A DNA stretch of 64,000 nt from Streptomyces sp. NBC_00289. GTDB lineage: Bacteria; Actinomycetota; Actinomycetes; Streptomycetales; Streptomycetaceae. The stretch is taken from contig NZ_CP108046.1 of assembly GCF_041435115.1 (NCBI RefSeq), positions 3,658,001-3,722,000 of the forward strand. Reading direction: 5' to 3'. A model generated the notes under the pieces. It did no database searches, was not told the origin of the DNA, and was given only the letters and a program-made list of their open reading frames with translations. Numbering within the stretch: position 1 is the first letter of the stretch; each line of letters opens with the position of its first letter. Both the position numbers and the translations under genes were made by a program. Positions 40,929-49,161 of the stretch are shown here, one piece after another.

Positions 40929-42218
40929 TCAGAGGTGGTCGGGTGCGTCGATACCGAGCAGGGTCAGGCCGCCGGCCAGCACCGTCCCGGTGGCTTCGGC
41001 GAGCGCGAGCCGGGCACGGTGGGCGGCCGAGGGTTTCTCCTCACCGCACGGCAGCACGGTGAGAAGAAAGGGGAGCGCGGCATCGGCGACGGTGACGAGG
41101 TGCCGGGCGAGGCGGTCGGGGGCGCGGTGCCTCGCGGCGGCGCCGAGGATGCGGGGGTGGTCGGCGAGGGCGGCGAGGAGAGCGCCGGCCTCCGGGGTGG
41201 GGCCGGGTTCGGCGGCGAACCCGAGGTCGCGGGCGTTACGGCTGAGAGCTCGGGTGCGAGCGTGGGCGTACCGGACGCGGAAGAGAGGGTTGCTCTCGCG
41301 CTGGACGAGGTGCTCGTCGCCGATGCGCGGCCGGTCGTGGGCGGCGGGGTGGAGCAGCGCCCAGCGGGCGGCGTCGCGGCCGAGCGGGACGGGATCGGCG
41401 GGGGCCGGGACCGGCAGGACGTTCACGGGGAAGGGTGATGGCGACTCCGGGGTGCAGGAGACGTCGACTTCGAGACCGAGGTCGTCGGTCCACGACGCTT
41501 CGGGCCGCGCCACGCAGCTCGTACGGACGAGGACGCCCTGCGAGCGAAGCAGCCGGGCGCTGACGTCGGCGACGGCGACAGCACGGACCTCGCGGGGGGC
41601 GTGGAGGTGCACGAGCCGGGTGGGGGGCGCGGCGGGGGCGTCGAGCTGCCCGGTGGGCGCTTCGAGCGGGTCCAGCTGTCCGGTGGGCGCGGCGAGAGCG
41701 TCGAGCTGCCCGGGGGGCGCGGCGAGGGCGTCGGGCTGCCCGGTGGGCGCTTCGAGCGGGTCCAGCTGCCCGGTGGGCGTGGCAAGCGGGTCCAGCTGCC
41801 CGGTGGGCGCGGCGAGGGTGTCGAGCTGCCCGGTGGGCGCGTCCAGCACGTCGAACTGCCCGGTGGGCGCGGCGGCGAACCCGTATCGCAGGGGCCCGAG
41901 TCGCAGGATCTCCGCGACGAGAACTGCGGGGGCGGTGCCCTGGAGGCTGATGTTGAGGAACCCGGGCCCGGTGACGACGACGTCGGTGATGCCGGGCTCG
42001 GCGAGGAGATGCGCTCGCAACACCTCGGCGACCTTCAGCGGCGTCCGTCCGGCCGGTCGGGCCAGCTGAAGAGCGATGCTGCTGGCGTAGTCACCACGCC
42101 CCCCGGGCCCGGGGGGCGTGACAACGGCCCGTGCGGGGACGCTCACGCTCAGCTCCCCCACGTCAACAGCACGACGCACCGCGCACAGCACGGTACGAGA
42201 GAGCTCGACGGGGGTCAC
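40929..42218 (-). CDS. nrtL: ArgS-related anticodon-binding protein (NrtL-like) with internal decapeptide repeats
   Basis: 429 residues. The N-terminal ~110 residues resemble the arginyl-tRNA synthetase additional domain (DYASSIALQLA, TPLKVAEVLRAHL, GPGFLNISL); the C-terminal ~150 form a DALR anticodon-binding domain (ESNPLFRVRYAHARTRAL). The aminoacylation core with HIGH and KMSKS is missing, so it cannot charge tRNA. Between the domains are eight tandem decapeptides of type APTGQLDPLA, encoded by 30-bp repeats. It sits upstream of lysA, as ArgS does in many actinobacteria. Function unknown. Confidence 0.88.
   Translation of the reverse strand: MTPVELSRTVLCAVRRAVDVGELSVSVPARAVVTPPGPGGRGDYASSIALQLARPAGRTPLKVAEVLRAHLLAEPGITDVVVTGPGFLNISLQGTAPAVLVAEILRLGPLRYGFAAAPTGQFDVLDAPTGQLDTLAAPTGQLDPLATPTGQLDPLEAPTGQPDALAAPPGQLDALAAPTGQLDPLEAPTGQLDAPAAPPTRLVHLHAPREVRAVAVADVSARLLRSQGVLVRTSCVARPEASWTDDLGLEVDVSCTPESPSPFPVNVLPVPAPADPVPLGRDAARWALLHPAAHDRPRIGDEHLVQRESNPLFRVRYAHARTRALSRNARDLGFAAEPGPTPEAGALLAALADHPRILGAAARHRAPDRLARHLVTVADAALPFLLTVLPCGEEKPSAAHRARLALAEATGTVLAGGLTLLGIDAPDHL
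41632..41871 (-). repeat. Eight tandem 30-bp repeats inside nrtL
   Basis: 240 bases of near-identical 30-base units, in frame, encoding A-P-T-G-Q-L-D-x-L-x. One copy has P-P-G and one T-P-T-G. The units differ mainly at the codons for positions 8 and 10. Confidence 0.92.
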
Positions 42219-42292
42219 GGGACAAGGGTAGGGGAGGAGGGGGGTGGGTAGGCGAGCCGGTTTTGGGATGTGGACGGGTGGGGGCGGGGGTG

Positions 42293-42640
42293 TCAGGCCT
42301 GTGGGGTGGGAGCGGGAGGCGTCGGCGTCGGCGTTGACTGGGGCGGGGGCGTCGGCGTCGGCGTTGGTGCTGACCGAGGTGGGGCCGGGGCGTCGGTGCT
42401 GACCGGAGCCGGGACGTCAGCGCTGACCGCGGTGGGAGCGGGAGAGTCGGCGTTGACCGTGGCCGGGGCGTTGACCGTGGCCGGGGCCGGGGCGTTGACG
42501 GTGGCCGGGGCGTCGGAGAAGTCGTAGCCGTCCGGGGTTGGGGCGTCAGCCCTGTACGGGGCGGCGGGGGGCGACGATGACGGCCAACCGCTCAGCCACC
42601 GGCATGACCGGCCCGTCCACTTGTCTCGGCCCGCTCGACT
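42293..42640 (-). pseudogene. Frame-broken 3' tail, probably once continuous with the response regulator
   Basis: Downstream of the response regulator stop, coding-like sequence with very high GC3 continues in two other frames: V-D-G-P-V-M-P-V-A-E-R-L-A-V-I-V-A-P up to a C6 run at 42566-42571, then, in the next frame, D-G-Y-D-F-S-D followed by a T-V-N-A-P-A repeat tail and a Pro/Thr tail ending PQA before a TGA at 42293. Removing one base at each junction would join all three parts. Whether this is mutation or sequence error cannot be told. Confidence 0.55.
42452..42511 (-). repeat. 18-bp repeats encoding T-V-N-A-P-A
   Basis: Three copies of GTTGACCGTGGCCGGGGC (plus strand; the third has one change and is preceded by a 6-base spacer). 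They fall in the frame-broken tail. Confidence 0.75.
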
Positions 42641-43137
42641 CTCTCGGCCCGCTCGACTCTCTCCGCTCGGTCGGTCTCCTCGGCGCCGAAAACGCCCCGG
42701 AATACCGAGGCGTCCCCCTCACCGCGCGGACCGACTTCCCCGTCCCCCTGCGGACCACTGCGGGCCTGCTCCACCAACTGCCGTACGAGCTGCACGAGTT
42801 CGGCGGGCTCGAAGGGCTTGGCGAGGAAGGCGTCGACGCCGACATCGAGACCGCTCTCGACCTCGTACTGGGTACAGGCGCTGACGATGGCGAGGGGAAG
42901 GTGACGGGTCCGAGGATCGGAACGCAGCCTGGCCGCGGTCCGAAGCCCGTCCAGACGGGGCATCACGACATCGAGGGTGACCACATCGGGCCGCACCTGA
43001 TGCACGACATCCAGACACTCGGCACCATCGGCCGCGGTCACGACCTCGAGACCCTCCAGCTCGAGATTGACCCTGATCAACTGCCGGATGACCTTGTTGT
43101 CGTCCACAACAAGCACCCGGCCCGACACGCCTGGCAC
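42592..43137 (-). CDS. Orphan response regulator
   Basis: 181 residues from GTG 43137 (GTG 43128 is an alternative). Receiver domain only: VLVVDDNKVIR, phospho-acceptor Asp in VVTLDVVMPRLDG, the switch Ser in AIVSACT and Lys in AFLAKPFEP. No output domain. The C-terminus has an R-A-E-R-V-E repeat and then drops in GC3, consistent with a frameshift. No Shine-Dalgarno: TACTCT lies 6 bases before the GTG, so a leaderless mRNA is likely. No kinase is adjacent. Confidence 0.85.
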   Translation of the reverse strand: MPGVSGRVLVVDDNKVIRQLIRVNLELEGLEVVTAADGAECLDVVHQVRPDVVTLDVVMPRLDGLRTAARLRSDPRTRHLPLAIVSACTQYEVESGLDVGVDAFLAKPFEPAELVQLVRQLVEQARSGPQGDGEVGPRGEGDASVFRGVFGAEETDRAERVERAERVERAETSGRAGHAGG

Positions 43138-43341
43138 AACTCGAGAGTAGGTGGGGACCGGCCACCGCGTCCGGCTTTTCCCCACTTCCAACCCTCCCCC
43201 CTCCGGGACCTGCAACCACCGCCCCATACGCACCACCCGTGACCTCCCCAAGCACCCCCGCGACGCGCCAAAACCCGTTCATGAACACCCCGAGGGAGCT
43301 GGTAGGGTTCTACCCGTCGCCGCGAACACCACGACCGACAC

Positions 43342-43413
43342 GCCCCCGTAGCTCAGGGGATAGAGCAACGGCCTCCGGAGCCGTGTGCGCAGGTTCGAAT
43401 CCTGCCGGGGGCA
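43342..43413 (+). tRNA. tRNA-Arg (anticodon CCG)
   Basis: 72 bases without encoded CCA. Acceptor arms GCCCCCG / CGGGGGC pair fully, D-arm GCTC..GAGC, anticodon arm ACGGC-CTCCGGA-GCCGT with CCG in the loop, and T-arm with TTCGAAT. Decodes CGG, a common Arg codon in this genome. Such tRNA genes serve as attachment sites for integrative elements; none is detected inside the window. Confidence 0.97.
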
Positions 43414-43431
43414 CCTTGAATTAGGTGCCCA

Positions 43432-43471
43432 AAGACCCCGCCGTCAGCGGCTTCGCTGAGGACGGGGTCTT
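43432..43471. terminator. Terminator after tRNA-Arg, also facing the ferritin-like gene
   Basis: Inverted repeat AAGACCCCG / CGGGGTCTT with an inner CGTCAGCG / CGCTGAG stem, 18 bases after the tRNA and 28 bases after the convergent stop. Ends in short T/A tracts on both strands. Confidence 0.8.
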
Positions 43472-43499
43472 CGCGTATGTGCGGCCAGGGGCGGCTGCG

Positions 43500-44231
43500 T
43501 CAGGCCGTGCTTGTCCATGCGTCTGGGGTGGGGGACAGGACTGCGGAGACCACCGTGTGGGACGAGGTCATGATCTCGCGCACGAAGCGCAGGCGGCCGA
43601 TGTTCAGGCGGCGCAGCGCGGGGCCGTGGTCGGCGGCGACGACGAGGGAGACCGCGAGGAGAAGGAGGCGCCAAAGGGCCATCACCGGGCGGCGCGTGGC
43701 GCGGGGTAGCTCTGCCAGGGAGGCGTGCAGTCGCTCGCAGTGGAACGGGACGTGGCGCTGTTCGTCGGACAGTATTCGCCCCGCCACATCGGCAGTGAGC
43801 GAGTCGTCGGTGCCGTCGCGCAGGGCCCGGTAGTAACGCAGCGCCACCACTTCCGCGATCATCAGGACCAGCAGTTCCATGCGTAGGCCCATGAGGCGTC
43901 GCAGCCGTACGAAGACCGTGTCGCTCCAGTGGCCGGTCAACGTCGGTTGCCCTCCCGCAGCCAGCAGGCGGGCGAGCAGACGGGCGTGGTTCTGTTCCTC
44001 GGCGATGAAGAGCCGGACCGCCTGCCCGTAGTCGGCGTCTCCGGCCTGGTCCGCTTTGCCCACGAGGTTGGCGCCGTCACCGTCCTCGCCGACCTGGAAG
44101 CGCTGGATGCTGGCCCACACCGCCGGATGCAGCGTCGCGCTCTGCCCCCAGTCCGGGTCACCCTCGGCGCGTCTGCGCTCGCGCTCCTCCTCGAACCGCC
44201 TTGTCCACTTGGCGAAGCCGTCCGTATGCAC
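43500..44231 (-). CDS. Ferritin-like (di-iron) domain protein
   Basis: 243 residues from GTG 44231 with GGGGAG five bases upstream. Helical protein with carboxylate/His pairs of di-iron bundles: IAEEQNHARLLARLL (E-x-x-H) and ILSDEQRHVPFH (D-E-x-x-H), plus Glu in LMIAEVVALRYYRAL. A hydrophobic stretch near residues 185-200 could contact membrane. Family members sit in oxidases, rubrerythrins and desaturase-like enzymes; substrate unknown. It lies beside the tRNA, in a stretch that looks accessory. Confidence 0.78.
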   Translation of the reverse strand: MHTDGFAKWTRRFEEERERRRAEGDPDWGQSATLHPAVWASIQRFQVGEDGDGANLVGKADQAGDADYGQAVRLFIAEEQNHARLLARLLAAGGQPTLTGHWSDTVFVRLRRLMGLRMELLVLMIAEVVALRYYRALRDGTDDSLTADVAGRILSDEQRHVPFHCERLHASLAELPRATRRPVMALWRLLLLAVSLVVAADHGPALRRLNIGRLRFVREIMTSSHTVVSAVLSPTPDAWTSTA

Positions 44232-44380
44232 CCGGTCTCCCCTCTTCTGCCTCTCAAGGGCACAGCCACCGTGCCTCGAAGAGGGACGACGCGGGCGGAC
44301 GGCGAACCGTTCCACTGCAGCCGAGCGCCCGCAGCTCACGATGCGCCTGCGGGCGCCGCCGGGTCTGAAGGCGCCGCTCC

Positions 44381-44947
44381 TCAGTCGTCGAGGAGGATGT
44401 CGCAGGCCAGGCCTGCCCCGAAACCGCCGGCCGGCGTTGTCAGGAACCCTGCGAGCACGCCCACTCCGCCGCAGGCGATCGCCGTGACGACGGTGTACCC
44501 CATCCCGCTGTTGAGGCCTTCCTCCGCCCTGCCCTTGTCCAGCGGGACTGACGCGGGGGCTCCGGGTCGCGGCGTGGGCACGCTGTTCTGGATCATGTCG
44601 TAGTACCAGCCCTTGAGGGCGTTGCGGCTGTTGTCGCCGAATGCGCCGTCGGGCCTCAGCCCGAAACGCCTCTGGAAGTGGATGACGGCCCGCTTCGTCT
44701 TCACTCCGAAGATCGCGTCGACAGTGAGGTTCGCGCCGTCGGCGATGTTCAGCCACGTCTGCAGGCTGCGTATGCAGGTGCCGGTCACCCCCACTGCCAT
44801 GAGACCGCATTCGCTCATCTCGAGGGTGATCTTGTATTCGGTGCCGTCGGACGAAGACGGCGCAGCCATAGCGGCACCTGCGCCTCCGGCCAGTGCGATG
44901 GCGAGGATCGGAGCTATCACCGGGCGCAACAAGCGCATCTTTTTCAC
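44381..44947 (-). CDS. Secreted peptidoglycan-binding domain protein
   Basis: 188 residues from GTG 44947 with GAGGGG four bases upstream (ATG 44938 is an alternative). Signal peptide to ~residue 30 (AAMAA). A PG_binding_1 type domain follows: LQTWLNIADGANLTVDAIFG then TKRAVIHFQRRFGLRPDGAFG, with Cys at ECG and TCIRS that may pair. A Gly/Ala hydrophobic stretch near residues 150-180 precedes a CDILLDD end. Likely a wall-attached protein; role unknown. Confidence 0.8.
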   Translation of the reverse strand: MKKMRLLRPVIAPILAIALAGGAGAAMAAPSSSDGTEYKITLEMSECGLMAVGVTGTCIRSLQTWLNIADGANLTVDAIFGVKTKRAVIHFQRRFGLRPDGAFGDNSRNALKGWYYDMIQNSVPTPRPGAPASVPLDKGRAEEGLNSGMGYTVVTAIACGGVGVLAGFLTTPAGGFGAGLACDILLDD

Positions 44948-45154
44948 GCGTCCCCTCAACCGCCGGGCGGAAGGCCGAAGAGCTTGCCGTTCCGGTTCGA
45001 TTCCCGGGCTGCTCATAGTCCTGTCAGATTGATCCGATAAGTCCTCTGGAGGTAGGGCGCAGAGGACCGCGCGCGGTGTGGGTCCTGAGCGCGTGGCTGA
45101 CCTTTCGCGCCGGGCACATGACGGGATTCGGCGAGAGGAGGGGCCGGCCGCGCT

Positions 45155-45256
45155 GACACCGTCTTCGGGCGGGTCACCCAGGGCCGGGACGTCGTCGATC
45201 AGATCAACAAGGTGCGGACCGGCGGCAGCCGCGGGCACCAGGACGTTCCCACGCGT
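45155..45256 (+). pseudogene. Cyclophilin-type PPIase 3' fragment
   Basis: A short plus-strand reading gives D-T-V-F-G-R-V-T-Q-G-R-D-V-V-D-Q-I-N-K-V-R-T-G, matching the conserved C-terminal strand-helix of bacterial cyclophilins (the H-V-F-G-x-V-x-x-G-x-D-V-V pattern). No start or upstream catalytic Arg/Phe/Gln segment is found; the sequence before it is out of family. A decayed remnant, in the 378-base gap between the peptidoglycan-binding gene and the nuclease. Confidence 0.6.
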
Positions 45257-45280
45257 CGAGGTGTGGTGCGGCGATGGAGT

Positions 45281-45298
45281 GGGGGCTGTGGCCCCCAA
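45281..45298 (-). terminator. Hairpin after the secreted nuclease
   Basis: TGGGGGC-tgtg-GCCCCCA, 28 bases beyond the nuclease stop. It resembles the first hairpin of the dispersed element at 50260. Confidence 0.5.
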
Positions 45299-45325
45299 CC
45301 CGTCGGCGTTGCCGCGTCAGTGGTT

Positions 45326-47764
45326 TCAGTGGTTACGGCATTTCGATACGTCTATCCGGACGATCTGCGGGTCGTGGTCGCTCGCCTGGTCGGCGAACTC
45401 CGCGTTGATGTGGACGACGTCGTAGTCGAAGGACGTGATCGACGGGGTCGTCAGGATGTGGTCCAGGGTCTGGGAGTTGCCGTCGTAGACGTAGGTGTAG
45501 CGCTGCGCGGCCGGGAGTGTGGTGATCAGGGGCTTGAGGACCCGGTCCGTTGTCAGTGTGGTGACCGTCCGGGAGAACTCGTAGTCGTTCAGGTCGCCCA
45601 GCACCACCGCCTTGGCGTTTCGGTCCGCGGCCAGGAGTGACTTCACGAAGGTGTTGACCTCTGCCGCCTGGGTCGCGCGCTGGGTTTCCGAGCTGCGGGC
45701 CGGCGGCTGGTAGCGGCCGTGCAGGGGCTGGTCGCCGCCCTTGGAGGTGAAGTGGTTGGCGATGACGAAGACCTGCTCGCCGTGGAACGTGAACTCGCCG
45801 ACCAGCGGCTTACGGCTGCTGTCCCACGCGTCGCTCGTGGGGTCGATGCGGCCCGGGGAGTACGTGAGCTGGGGGCCCTTCCTCGTCTTCACCACGCTGG
45901 TGGCCGTGGTGGCGTCGCCGCCCGCGCGGTCGGTGAAGGAGATCCGCTTGGGGTTGAAGAGGAAGACCTGGCGGATGTTGCCGCCGGGCTCGCCGCCGTC
46001 CTGGTTGTTCGTGGGGGCGATGTAGCGCCAGGTGTAGCGCGGGCCGCCGGCCGCGCGGATGGCGTCGGTGAAGCGCTTGAGGGTCGTCTCGGCGGTGACC
46101 GTGCCGTCGTTCACCGCGCCGTTGTCGTCCTGGATCTCCTCCAGGGCCACGACGTCGGGTGAGTTGAGGTTGACGGCGACGCCTTCGGCGAGCCGGTCGA
46201 ACTTCTCCTGGTCGTCGAGCGCGTCCAGGTTCTCCACGTTGTACGTGGCGACCGCGAGCTCGTCACCCTTCTGGCGCCGGGTGACCTCCCGCTTCAGGCC
46301 GTTGTCGACCAGGGTGCCGAGTTGGGTGGCCTGGACGTTGTAGCCGCCGTAGGTGGAGTAGTCGAGGGGGCCGGTGGTCGGGCCCGAGAGGTCGTCGCCG
46401 ACGTTCGCCACGGGGAAGGCGGCGCTCGCGTCCAGCGACATCACCTCGATCCGGCCCGTGTTGGGCTGGTCGTAGGACGAGTACAGGGTGCCGCCGCGCG
46501 TCGTCGCGTTCTCCTCGGGCTTCACCGTCACCCACAGCTCGTCGTACGCGTCCGTCGCGCCGACCACCCGCGCGTCCGCGAAGGTGACCCGCATGCCCTC
46601 CAACGATTCGTAGAAGTCCTGGGCGTAGACGTCCGGTTGGAGGGCGAGGGATTCGACGCTCGCGCCGGCCGCGTCCGGTATGTAGGCGTCGGGGACCGTG
46701 CCGGCGTCCAGCGTCGCGGCTCCGGGCAGCGCGTTGCCGCCGGAGAGGACGGTCGTCGCGGGGGCGGTGATCTCGGTGGCGGACTGGCTGGTGCTGCTCG
46801 GGTAGTACTCGCTGACCTTGCCGGTGACCAGGACCGAGTCACCGACGGCCACGGTGGGAGCGGCCGAGCCGGTGTACACGAAGACGCCCTCGCTGGTGCG
46901 GGGGTCGGTGTCGGGCTGCGGGTCCTGGATCCAGTAGCCGAGGGAGCCGCTCGTACGGACGCCCGTGACGATGCCGGGGACGCGGGTGACCGTCCGGCCC
47001 GCGTACGGGGAGAGGCGTGTGGTGCCCTGGATGTCGTGGACGCGGAGCGTGCCGGGGTCCGTGCCACCGCCGTCGTCTCCACCTCCGTCGCCCGAACCGG
47101 GCGTCTGACCGGACGAGTTGACCGGCGTCGGCGTACCGGCCGTGAAGTCCGCGGCGTTGTCGTCGGTGTCCGCCGAGGAGGCCGCCCTCGCGACGGAGGC
47201 GGTGTTGGAGGCGCCGGCGGCCGGGCCGCTGCCCTCCCGGACGACCGCGCTGCCGTAGCCCGCCAGGTCGACGATCCGGGTGTCGGCCGCGCAGTCCGCG
47301 GCGGTCTTGCAGGTCAGCGCGGTGGTGCCGGCGACCAGGGCGAGGGTGCCGGAGGTGGCGCTCATCGCGATCGCGCCGCTCGCGTCGGGGGCCGGGAGTG
47401 CCGTCGTGCCGCCGCTGCCCGTTCCCTCGGCGACGAGGTACCGGGCGCCGGGGGCCAGGGCGCCGCTGAGGGCGGTCACCTGCCACTGGGAGCCGGCCGA
47501 CGGCGTGCCGGGCAGGTACTGCACGCTGTAGTCCGACAGGTCGTAGGACGTGAAACCGGCGTTGCCGAGTTCGACGAAGTCCCGGGTCAGGGTCGCCCCC
47601 GAGTTGCCTCCACCGCCGTACACCTCGGCGATCACCGCGGTGGCCGACGGGGCGGCGAAGGCGGCGGGCAGGCCGGTGAGGGCCAGCGCGCCCGCCGCGC
47701 CGACCGAGACGAGCGGGTAGGCGGCGCGGCGCGCGCGGGGTCTGCTTCCTGCGGGTCTGGACAC
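45326..47764 (-). CDS. Secreted endonuclease/exonuclease/phosphatase-family nuclease with lamin-tail domain
   Basis: 812 residues from GTG 47764 with GAGGAG about ten bases upstream. Signal peptide to ~residue 38. An N-terminal lamin-tail domain (VIAEVYGGGGNSGATLTRDFVELGN) is followed by an OB-like region (~240-450) and a C-terminal EEP nuclease: ATYNVENLDA, DVVALEEIQDD, LGDLNDYEF and SDHDPQIV carry the metal and catalytic residues. Organised like ExeM/extracellular DNases, it probably recycles extracellular DNA. The ~345-base upstream gap shows no further gene. Confidence 0.92.
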   Translation of the reverse strand: MSRPAGSRPRARRAAYPLVSVGAAGALALTGLPAAFAAPSATAVIAEVYGGGGNSGATLTRDFVELGNAGFTSYDLSDYSVQYLPGTPSAGSQWQVTALSGALAPGARYLVAEGTGSGGTTALPAPDASGAIAMSATSGTLALVAGTTALTCKTAADCAADTRIVDLAGYGSAVVREGSGPAAGASNTASVARAASSADTDDNAADFTAGTPTPVNSSGQTPGSGDGGGDDGGGTDPGTLRVHDIQGTTRLSPYAGRTVTRVPGIVTGVRTSGSLGYWIQDPQPDTDPRTSEGVFVYTGSAAPTVAVGDSVLVTGKVSEYYPSSTSQSATEITAPATTVLSGGNALPGAATLDAGTVPDAYIPDAAGASVESLALQPDVYAQDFYESLEGMRVTFADARVVGATDAYDELWVTVKPEENATTRGGTLYSSYDQPNTGRIEVMSLDASAAFPVANVGDDLSGPTTGPLDYSTYGGYNVQATQLGTLVDNGLKREVTRRQKGDELAVATYNVENLDALDDQEKFDRLAEGVAVNLNSPDVVALEEIQDDNGAVNDGTVTAETTLKRFTDAIRAAGGPRYTWRYIAPTNNQDGGEPGGNIRQVFLFNPKRISFTDRAGGDATTATSVVKTRKGPQLTYSPGRIDPTSDAWDSSRKPLVGEFTFHGEQVFVIANHFTSKGGDQPLHGRYQPPARSSETQRATQAAEVNTFVKSLLAADRNAKAVVLGDLNDYEFSRTVTTLTTDRVLKPLITTLPAAQRYTYVYDGNSQTLDHILTTPSITSFDYDVVHINAEFADQASDHDPQIVRIDVSKCRNH

Positions 47765-48109
47765 GCTGGCGGTCTCCTCGTACGTCGGGTACGTCCTCGG
47801 GCACTGCCTCGGGGTACGTACGTCACGCTCCGTCGGGCGACGGGGCTTGAACCAGTGCCTGTGGGGAGTCGGCTCAAGTTACGCGCGTAGAAAGGGATTC
47901 ACCAAGGGGGCGTGCGTTAAATCCCGGCAACATGCGGGTGTGGTTCGGTAGTTGGGTGAAGGCCGAACCGCTTTGTGTGGGTTACGGCGGCCATTGAGGG
48001 CCGGTGGCGGGTCCGGTACGGCGTCGGCGGGTGCGTCGGGGCTGGGCGTGCCGTGTCCCACGGCGGCGGGGAGCGCTCGCGTCGTCGGCCGCCGCGGCGG
48101 CGGTCCCGT
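47765..48109. other. Non-coding gap between the secreted nuclease and Ku
   Basis: 345 bases with no supported gene. The nuclease promoter should lie at the left end, but no clear -35/-10 pair is seen. A moderately AT-rich patch occurs around 47880-47980; the right end, after the Ku stop, is GGC-rich low complexity. Confidence 0.5.
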
Positions 48110-49081
48110 TCAGGCCGGGTGCTTGCGTGGCTTCTTCTTCGCCGTGCTCTTGGTGGAGGCGGCGGACGTGGTCTTCGCGGCCGTCTTCTTCTTCGTACCC
48201 TCCGCCGTCTTCCTCCCGGACGTCTGTTTCGGCGCCGCCCGCGCCGACTTCCGCTGCGGAAGCTTCCTGACCTCGGCGTGTTCCTCCGCCTCGCCCTTCC
48301 CTCCGCCCCGCGACTGCTTCGCCGCCTGCACGCTCTTCTCCAGGGCCGCCATCAGGTCGAGGACCTTCCCGCCCTCCGGCGGTTCCGGGGCCTCCGGCGG
48401 GCTCTCACCGGCCGCCTTCGCGGCGACGACCTCCTCCAGGGCCTCGCGGTACTCGTCGTGCAGCTCGTCGAGGTCGATCTCCCCAAGGGTGTCCATCAGG
48501 GCGTCCGCGAGGTCGAGTTCCTTGTCGTTGACCTTGACCTTCGTGTCGGGGGCGACGCCCTGCGGGGTGCGGACCTCGTCCGGCCAGAGCAGCCCGTGCA
48601 GGGCGATGGCGTCCTCCACCACCCGGAGCATGCCGAGGCGCTCCCGTCCGCGAAGCGCGAACTTCGCGATGGCCACCTTGTTGCTGCGCTTGAGTGCCTC
48701 CCGCAGCAGGGTGTACGGCTTCGCGGCCGGAGCGCCGCCCACCGCGAGGTAGTAGGCGGTGTCCATCTGCAACGGGTCGATCCGGTCGGCCGGCACGAAC
48801 GCGACGATCTCGATCGTCTTCGCCGTCGGGAGGGGCAGGTGCGCCAGGTCGTCGTCCGTGATCGGGATGATCGTGCCGTCCGCGTCCTCGTAGCCCTTGC
48901 CGATCTCCGATCCGCTGATCTCCCGGTCCTCCAGCTCGCAGACCTTGCGATAGCGGACGCGGCCGCCGTCCTCCAGGTGGATCTGGCGGAAGGAGATCGA
49001 GTGGCTCTCGGTGGCGTTCACCAGCTTGATCGGGATGCTGACCAGGCCGAACGAGATGGCACCGTTCCAGATGGATCGCAC
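48110..49081 (-). CDS. ku: DNA end-binding protein Ku
   Basis: 323 residues from GTG 49081 (MRSIWNGAISFGL), with AAAGGG 8 bases upstream; GTG 49090 is too close to that site. Homodimeric ring that loads on double-strand breaks in bacterial non-homologous end joining. Core beta-barrel and bridge are present (SIPIKLVNATES, HLEDGGRVRYRKVCE, PTAKTIEIVAFVPADRIDPL). The C-terminal ~80 residues are Lys/Ala/Thr-rich, a DNA-binding tail. Divergent from the LigD polymerase gene. Confidence 0.96.
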   Translation of the reverse strand: MRSIWNGAISFGLVSIPIKLVNATESHSISFRQIHLEDGGRVRYRKVCELEDREISGSEIGKGYEDADGTIIPITDDDLAHLPLPTAKTIEIVAFVPADRIDPLQMDTAYYLAVGGAPAAKPYTLLREALKRSNKVAIAKFALRGRERLGMLRVVEDAIALHGLLWPDEVRTPQGVAPDTKVKVNDKELDLADALMDTLGEIDLDELHDEYREALEEVVAAKAAGESPPEAPEPPEGGKVLDLMAALEKSVQAAKQSRGGGKGEAEEHAEVRKLPQRKSARAAPKQTSGRKTAEGTKKKTAAKTTSAASTKSTAKKKPRKHPA

Positions 49082-49161
49082 GTGCAGCACCCTTTCGGTC
49101 CGATTCCACCGTTCTGTGGCTGAGTGAGGCTTTATGCCTGCATGCGTGGGATTCTCATCGT

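Noticed and set aside
42270..42527. Plus-strand small Gly/Val/Ala-rich open frame
   Set aside because: Its composition reflects the complement of a Pro/Thr/Ala tail; the minus-strand reading has better GC3 and ends naturally at 42293.
44991..45010. GGTTCGATTCC motif resembling a tRNA T-loop
   Set aside because: The T-stem does not pair, and no acceptor, D or anticodon arm is present; not similar to the tRNA-Arg 3' end.
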